Below, piece after piece: positions 59,854-64,000 of a DNA stretch of 64,000 nt; the first letter of the stretch is position 1, and every line of letters starts with the position of its first letter. The translations under genes were made by a program, and so were the position numbers. The stretch covers positions 92,793,978 through 92,857,977 of the forward strand of contig OW799234.1 of NCBI GenBank assembly GCA_941918925.1. Direction: 5' to 3'. Source of the stretch: Phyto melanocephala (taxonomy: Eukaryota > Arthropoda > Insecta > Diptera > Rhinophoridae). The notes beneath the pieces are model-generated. The model was not told the DNA's origin. It ran no database searches and saw nothing but the letters and a program-made list of their open reading frames with translations.

Positions 59854-61416
59854 ATGCCTAATAAAGATCAGGCAGTAGCAGACTGTGAGTCTGTTAATAC
59901 AGTTGAGAAAACTCCAAACTGTAATGCTTGTCAAACTCCAATATCGGCAAGGGCTCAAACTCATATTGCTGTTTGTTGTCATGTGTTTCATGTAGGTTGT
60001 TTGTCCAAAATAGTAAAGGTTAGACCATTCTGTCCTGTGTGTAATTCTAGAATAATTAATGATAATACGCAGTTAACTACAAGATCACAGAGTAAAACTT
60101 CTGTAGTAAGAGATCAGAACATAGATCAGGCCAATACTTCGGTAAATAGCTCAGGTAATCATACGATTGAAACCACTAATCGTGGTCCTTCTGCAGTATC
60201 ATCTAATGTTACCTTGGAAATCGTACAGGAACTCATAACGAACACATTTTCAGCTCAACAGGGTCAGTTGTTATCTAATCTGAGTAGCCAAATTTCGAAA
60301 TTAGTAGACACAAGCATACAGGCAAGTCTTTCTCAGTATAATCTAGTACCAAATACGCAAGCAACTTTTGTTAATACAGAAATTCAGAGAACCTTACAGA
60401 CTCTTCCTTCTGTAGATGATCGTACTTTTAACGAGTTTTTAGGTTTAGATTCTAATGACAATGCTGCAGGTGAAAATCTCAACCGTCAAGCAAACTCTAT
60501 ACCATCTAACCAGGGACCCAACTCATCTCGGTCACATGCATCGTACCCCTCCGACCTAAACGTCCGTCCTGACAAAGTATTACAGATAATCTCGAATTGG
60601 AAAACTAAGTTTTGTGGGGGACCAAATAGCTTGTCAGTAGAAAACTTTATTTACAGGGTGGAGGCTTTAACTGGTCAGACACTACAAGGGAATTATGAGC
60701 TTCTTTGTCGCAATTCCAGTTCGTTATTTGATGGTAAAGCCAGTGACTGGTTCTGGCGATACCATAGGTCCGTACAGGCGATAACATGGCCAAGCTTATG
60801 TAAGGCCTTAAGACAACAATACCGAGACTCCCGTACTGATGTCGATATTCGCGAGTTGATAAGGGATCGTAAACAGAAGCAAAATGAAACTTTCGATAGT
60901 TTTTATGAGTCCATCGTTAATTTGACTGATAGACTTAATGAGCCATTACCAGACAAAACTTTAGTAGAAATTTTGCGGCGTAACTTGCTTCCAGAAATAC
61001 AACATGAGATGCTTAATATGCAAATATACTCTGTAGAACACCTACGTGATACCTGTAGGCGACGTGAGTTTTTTATTCAGGATATGCGTCGAAAACATAG
61101 TTCTTATACAGTGCGTCCATTTTCATCTCAAAGACGTATTGCAGAACTGGAAAGTGATTTTTGCGACAGTACTTCAGGCGATTCAGATAAGGAGGAGGTG
61201 GAAATTTCGGCTCTGAACATAAACTGCTGGAACTGTAGAAAATCTGGGCACAGATATCAGGACTGTTTATCTGAGCGTAAAATTTTCTGTTACGGGTGTG
61301 GTTTACCAGACACGTATAAGCCAAATTGTAAGAAATGCAATTCAAAAAACGTAAAATCGAGTGCACAGCAATGTGCACAAAACCTATCGGAACATCCAAT
61401 ATCGAAGGCCAACTAG
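59854..61416 (+). CDS. gag: Gag with N-terminal RING-H2 finger
   Basis: Structural protein of the retrotransposon, 520 residues from the first ATG of the frame (59854); upstream in-frame codons back to 59815 lack an ATG. Residues 23-63 form a complete RING-H2 pattern: C23-x2-C26-x14-C41-x1-H43-x2-H46-x2-C49-x10-C60-x2-C63, ending FCPVC. Residues about 70-240 are polar and low in structure apart from a helical stretch around 120-165. Residues about 250-410 are the capsid-like retrotransposon Gag domain (SLFDGKASDWFWRY; FDSFYESIVNLTDRL; LVEILRRNLLPEIQ). A zinc knuckle CWNCRKSGHRYQDC is at 458-471, followed by a four-Cys variant (479-495). The RING is an unusual addition; ubiquitin ligase activity is inference from the fold pattern. 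Gag stops at TAG 61414-61416, overlapping pol by 85 nt. Confidence 0.9.
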   Translation: MPNKDQAVADCESVNTVEKTPNCNACQTPISARAQTHIAVCCHVFHVGCLSKIVKVRPFCPVCNSRIINDNTQLTTRSQSKTSVVRDQNIDQANTSVNSSGNHTIETTNRGPSAVSSNVTLEIVQELITNTFSAQQGQLLSNLSSQISKLVDTSIQASLSQYNLVPNTQATFVNTEIQRTLQTLPSVDDRTFNEFLGLDSNDNAAGENLNRQANSIPSNQGPNSSRSHASYPSDLNVRPDKVLQIISNWKTKFCGGPNSLSVENFIYRVEALTGQTLQGNYELLCRNSSSLFDGKASDWFWRYHRSVQAITWPSLCKALRQQYRDSRTDVDIRELIRDRKQKQNETFDSFYESIVNLTDRLNEPLPDKTLVEILRRNLLPEIQHEMLNMQIYSVEHLRDTCRRREFFIQDMRRKHSSYTVRPFSSQRRIAELESDFCDSTSGDSDKEEVEISALNINCWNCRKSGHRYQDCLSERKIFCYGCGLPDTYKPNCKKCNSKNVKSSAQQCAQNLSEHPISKAN

Positions 61417-64000
61417 AGAAACCTGATTGTGAGTACAAGTTAACGCTTACAGAAAATGACAATATCTTAACCGAGGGTGACCAAGCTGGCGTTGAAAAGG
61501 ACATAGACCTTAATGAGAACGAAATTTTTTTGAATTTTAAGCCTTTTCATGAACGATTACGTGAATATATTAAGGACAGTAGCCAGGTTGTTCAGAATGT
61601 TGATAATAGGAAGCTTAGAAATAACAACGATTTTAGAAAACGAAACAGATCTGCGAGACGCATCAAGTTATATTGGCAGAGGGTGAAACGTTTGAAAAGT
61701 AAGATAGTTTGCTCTATTTTGAATAAACCCGGTGACATTAGACCATATGCTGAAGTGATACTTTTTGGGGAGAAGTTTTTAGGTTTAATGGATACAGGAG
61801 CATCAATTAGTTGCCTAGGATCTAAAGCTGCTGAGAAATATATTTCCTCTGGTAATTGCTACAAGAGAATAAAATCTTCTGTTAAGACAGCTGATGGCAA
61901 AAGTCAGGATATAGTGGGAGTGATAGACACGAAAGTCTCATTTAGGGGTATGGAAAAACTAATTACTATATTCATTATACCAGGTCTTGATAAAGATCTT
62001 TTCCTTGGCATTGATTTCTGGGAATCTTTTGGATTACTTCCGCTAGGGGTAACCCAGCTTAGCCACAGTCGAAATTCTCACAAATTGGATGAATTAGATA
62101 TTCAACTTCCACTTAGTATTGATCAAAGACAATGTCTAACTAGTGTTGTAAATGTATTTCCTTCATTTTCTAAAGAAGGGCTGGGTAGAACTACAATTTT
62201 ATCACATGCTATTGATACTGGTGATGTCAAACCTATCAAACAGCGCCATTTCTCGGTATCACCAGCCATAGAAAAGTTAATATATGAAGAGCTCGATCGG
62301 ATGATAGCTCTTGGTGTAATCGAGGAATCTACTAGTGCTTGGTCATCTCCTGTAGTTCTCCACCGAAAGCCAGGAAAAAATAGACTATGTTTAGATAGTA
62401 GAAAATTAAACGCGGTTACAGTAGGTGACGCTTACCCTTTACCACATATTGACGGTATCCTAAGTCGATTGCCGAAAGCGAAGTTTATAACGAGCCTAGA
62501 CCTCAAAGATGCTTTTTGGCAGATTCCATTAGAACCTGAATCTAAAGAGAAAACGGCATTTACTGTTCCTGGGAGACCATTATACCACTTTACTGTCATG
62601 CCCTTTGGGTTATGCAATGCTCCACAAACCATGTCACGCTTGATGGATAAAATAATACCTCCGGCTCTCAGGTCAGAAGTATTCGTATATCTTGACGATT
62701 TATTAGTTATATCTGAAACTTTTGAAAGGCATCTTGAGGTCCTGGGTACCGTAGCTTTAAAGTTAAGGGAGGCACGACTGACGATAAACGTTGAGAAGTC
62801 TCACTTTTGCGTCCCTGAGGTAAAGTATTTAGGGCATGTGGTTGGAAATGGTGTTATTCGAACGGATCCGGAGAAAGTATCTGCCATAACAGATTTTCCA
62901 GTTCCTAAATCAGTAAAACAAGTTCGTAGATTTCTTGGAATGACAGGTTGGTACCGGAAGTTTATTAGGAACTATGCAGCTGTTACTACGCCTATAACTG
63001 ATTTGCTGAAAGGTAGAGGAAAATTTGTATGGACCGAAGCGGCTCAGAAAGCTTTTGAAGTTTTAAAGACTCATTTGAGTTCAGCACCTGTTCTACATAG
63101 TCCTGATTTTTCACAACCGTTTTTCATACATTGCGATGCAAGTAGAACTGGCATAGGAAGTGTCTTGGTGCAAAAAAATGCGGAGGGCGAAGAGATTCCA
63201 ATTGCATTCATGTCAAAGAAACTCAATCAAGCCCAACGTAATTACTCCGTCACCGAACAGGAATGCTTGGCAGCTCTGTTAGCCATAAAAAAATTTCGAG
63301 CGTATGTGGAAGGACATGAGTTTACTGTGATTACTGATCATGCTTCTTTAAAGTGGCTCATGTCCCAATCTGACCTCAGTACAAGACTGTCTAGATGGGC
63401 TTTAAAATTGCAGGGCTACAGGTTTAGTATTCAGCATAGGCGTGGTGCACAAAACGTAGTTCCAGATACGCTTTCTAGGGCCAATACTGAAGACTTGTCC
63501 GCATTACAAATTGACAGCATAAGGGAATTTGACCAAGACAGTGGACTTTTCGTGGATCTTACTTCTGCGCATTTTCAGTCAGAGGAATACAAGGGTTTAC
63601 TATCTAAAGTTGAGAAAACTGTCGACAAAACACCAGATCTTCGGATCATTGACGGATTCTTGTATAGGCGTACTACACATGCCACAGGGGACAAGGTGCA
63701 AGATGATTTAGCATGGAAGCTGTGGGTACCACGGGAAATGATACCTGAAGTTTTAAAGAAGGCGCATGATAATCCATTGTCATCTCATGGCGGAATACAC
63801 AAAACCTTGGAGAGAATCCGTCGATTCTACTACTGGCCAAATTTAGTTGTGGACGTTAAGAAGTATATCAATGATTGCGAAGTATGTAAAGCCACAAAAC
63901 ATTTAAATACGACACTTAGACCACCAATGGGTAGAATCCTGAACACACCGAGATTCTTCCAGAAGCTTTATGTGGACTTTTTGGGACCATATCCCAGATC
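61332..64000 (+). CDS. pol: Pol polyprotein (protease, RT, RNase H, integrase start), partial
   Basis: Open frame in the -1 phase relative to gag, from after TAA 61329-61331 to the window edge (889 codons, no stop); expected to be expressed as Gag-Pol by slippage at 61344-61350. Domains: aspartic protease with LMDTGAS (Asp codon 61791); reverse transcriptase about 62200-62900 with LCLDSRKLN, SLDLKDAFWQIPL, MPFGLCNAP and the catalytic YLDD (62688-62699); RNase H about 63090-63480 with HCDASRTGIGSVL and ITDHASLKWL; integrase zinc-binding HHCC with H at 63765 and cysteines at 63876 and 63885; first catalytic integrase Asp in YVDFLGPYP (63975). All active-site residues visible are intact. The N-terminal approximately 150 residues before the protease are basic and unassigned. 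The rest of integrase and any env are outside the window. Confidence 0.95.
61344..61350 (+). promoter_or_regulatory. -1 ribosomal frameshift slippery site A AAA AAC
   Basis: In the gag frame this is (TC)A AAA AAC, the exact phase required for tandem -1 slippage. It lies inside the 85-nt gag-pol overlap, and slippage places ribosomes on CGT (61350) in the pol frame. Ten bases downstream GTGCAC-AGCAAT-GTGCAC (61361-61378) can form a perfect 6-bp hairpin. Confidence 0.75.
61361..61378 (+). promoter_or_regulatory. Frameshift-stimulating hairpin candidate
   Basis: GTGCAC at 61361-61366 pairs with GTGCAC at 61373-61378 across a 6-nt loop. The spacer to the slippery heptamer is 10 nt, slightly longer than the typical 5-9. 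A pseudoknot partner was not identified. Confidence 0.5.

Larger units (their letters stand above)
58973..64000 (+). mobile_element. Ty3/gypsy-type LTR retrotransposon, internal region, truncated by window edge
   Basis: Order: tRNA-Lys primer-binding site, leader, gag, -1 frameshift signal, pol with protease, reverse transcriptase, RNase H and integrase. The PR-RT-RH-IN order defines Ty3/gypsy rather than copia. Both reading frames are uninterrupted over 4.1 kb, in sharp contrast to every other element here, so it is probably the youngest insertion. Whether it has an env-like ORF, and the 3' LTR, cannot be seen. The tRNA-Lys primer is shared with Osvaldo/Ulysses-type fly elements, but clade membership is unproven. 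Confidence 0.92.

Noticed and set aside
61073..61504. 143-codon minus-strand ORF
   Set aside because: Antisense shadow of the gag-pol overlap. The plus strand carries clear domain motifs in both frames.

Overview
This is a very AT-rich eukaryotic window, almost certainly from a higher fly (Brachycera). The evidence is DINE-1-like interspersed elements with CACGCCCAC-rich tandem units, fly-type mariner, Tc1 and piggyBac relics, and a Ty3/gypsy retrotransposon primed by a fly-type tRNA-Lys. I could not recognise any host protein-coding gene. The window reads as intergenic or deep intronic DNA filled by several generations of transposable elements. Most short ORFs are chance frames or pieces of decayed transposases.

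Layout. 1-9 kb: the 3' part of a decayed mariner-like element at the left edge, a partial DINE-1-like copy, a second mariner relic and a near-complete DINE-1-like copy (6.3-8.5 kb). 9-20 kb: an internally deleted mariner derivative (12.1 kb), a fold-back MITE (13.3 kb), an inverted DINE-1-like copy (14.1-16.5 kb) and a LINE ORF2 relic (19.6 kb). 20-32 kb: a Tc1 relic (23.0-24.3 kb), another DINE-1-like copy (24.4-26.4 kb), a related shorter copy (27.6 kb), two head-to-tail Helitron-type elements (29.0-31.1 kb) and a mariner relic. 32-44 kb: a structurally complete but frame-broken DD37E element (32.8-34.0 kb), a TTAA-flanked piggyBac-type non-autonomous element (35.8-36.5 kb), an isolated GC-rich island (37.2 kb), a piggyBac transposase relic (39 kb), a DINE-like copy (39.6 kb) and a free mariner derivative (43.4 kb). 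44-58.9 kb: mostly unique AT-rich DNA with a tRNA-derived SINE (46.9 kb), LINE fragments (47.3, 53.3 and 54.0 kb) and the second mariner deletion derivative (50.3 kb). 58.97-64.0 kb: the 5' two thirds of a well-preserved Ty3/gypsy-type retrotransposon that runs off the right edge.

The retrotransposon is the one coherent coding system. It has a 24-nt primer-binding site matching tRNA-Lys(CUU) with one mismatch, an approximately 840-nt leader with a 138-bp tandem duplication, and a Gag that carries an N-terminal RING-H2 finger as well as the usual capsid region and zinc knuckles. A Pol ORF lies in the -1 frame, reached through a textbook A AAA AAC slippery site followed by a small perfect hairpin. 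Pol (protease, reverse transcriptase, RNase H, start of integrase) is open to the window edge.

Other points worth following: three DINE-1-like copies carry the same mariner derivative at the same internal site; two mariner deletion derivatives share a catalytic Asp-to-His change; the Helitron pair joins exactly at its CTAG terminus.
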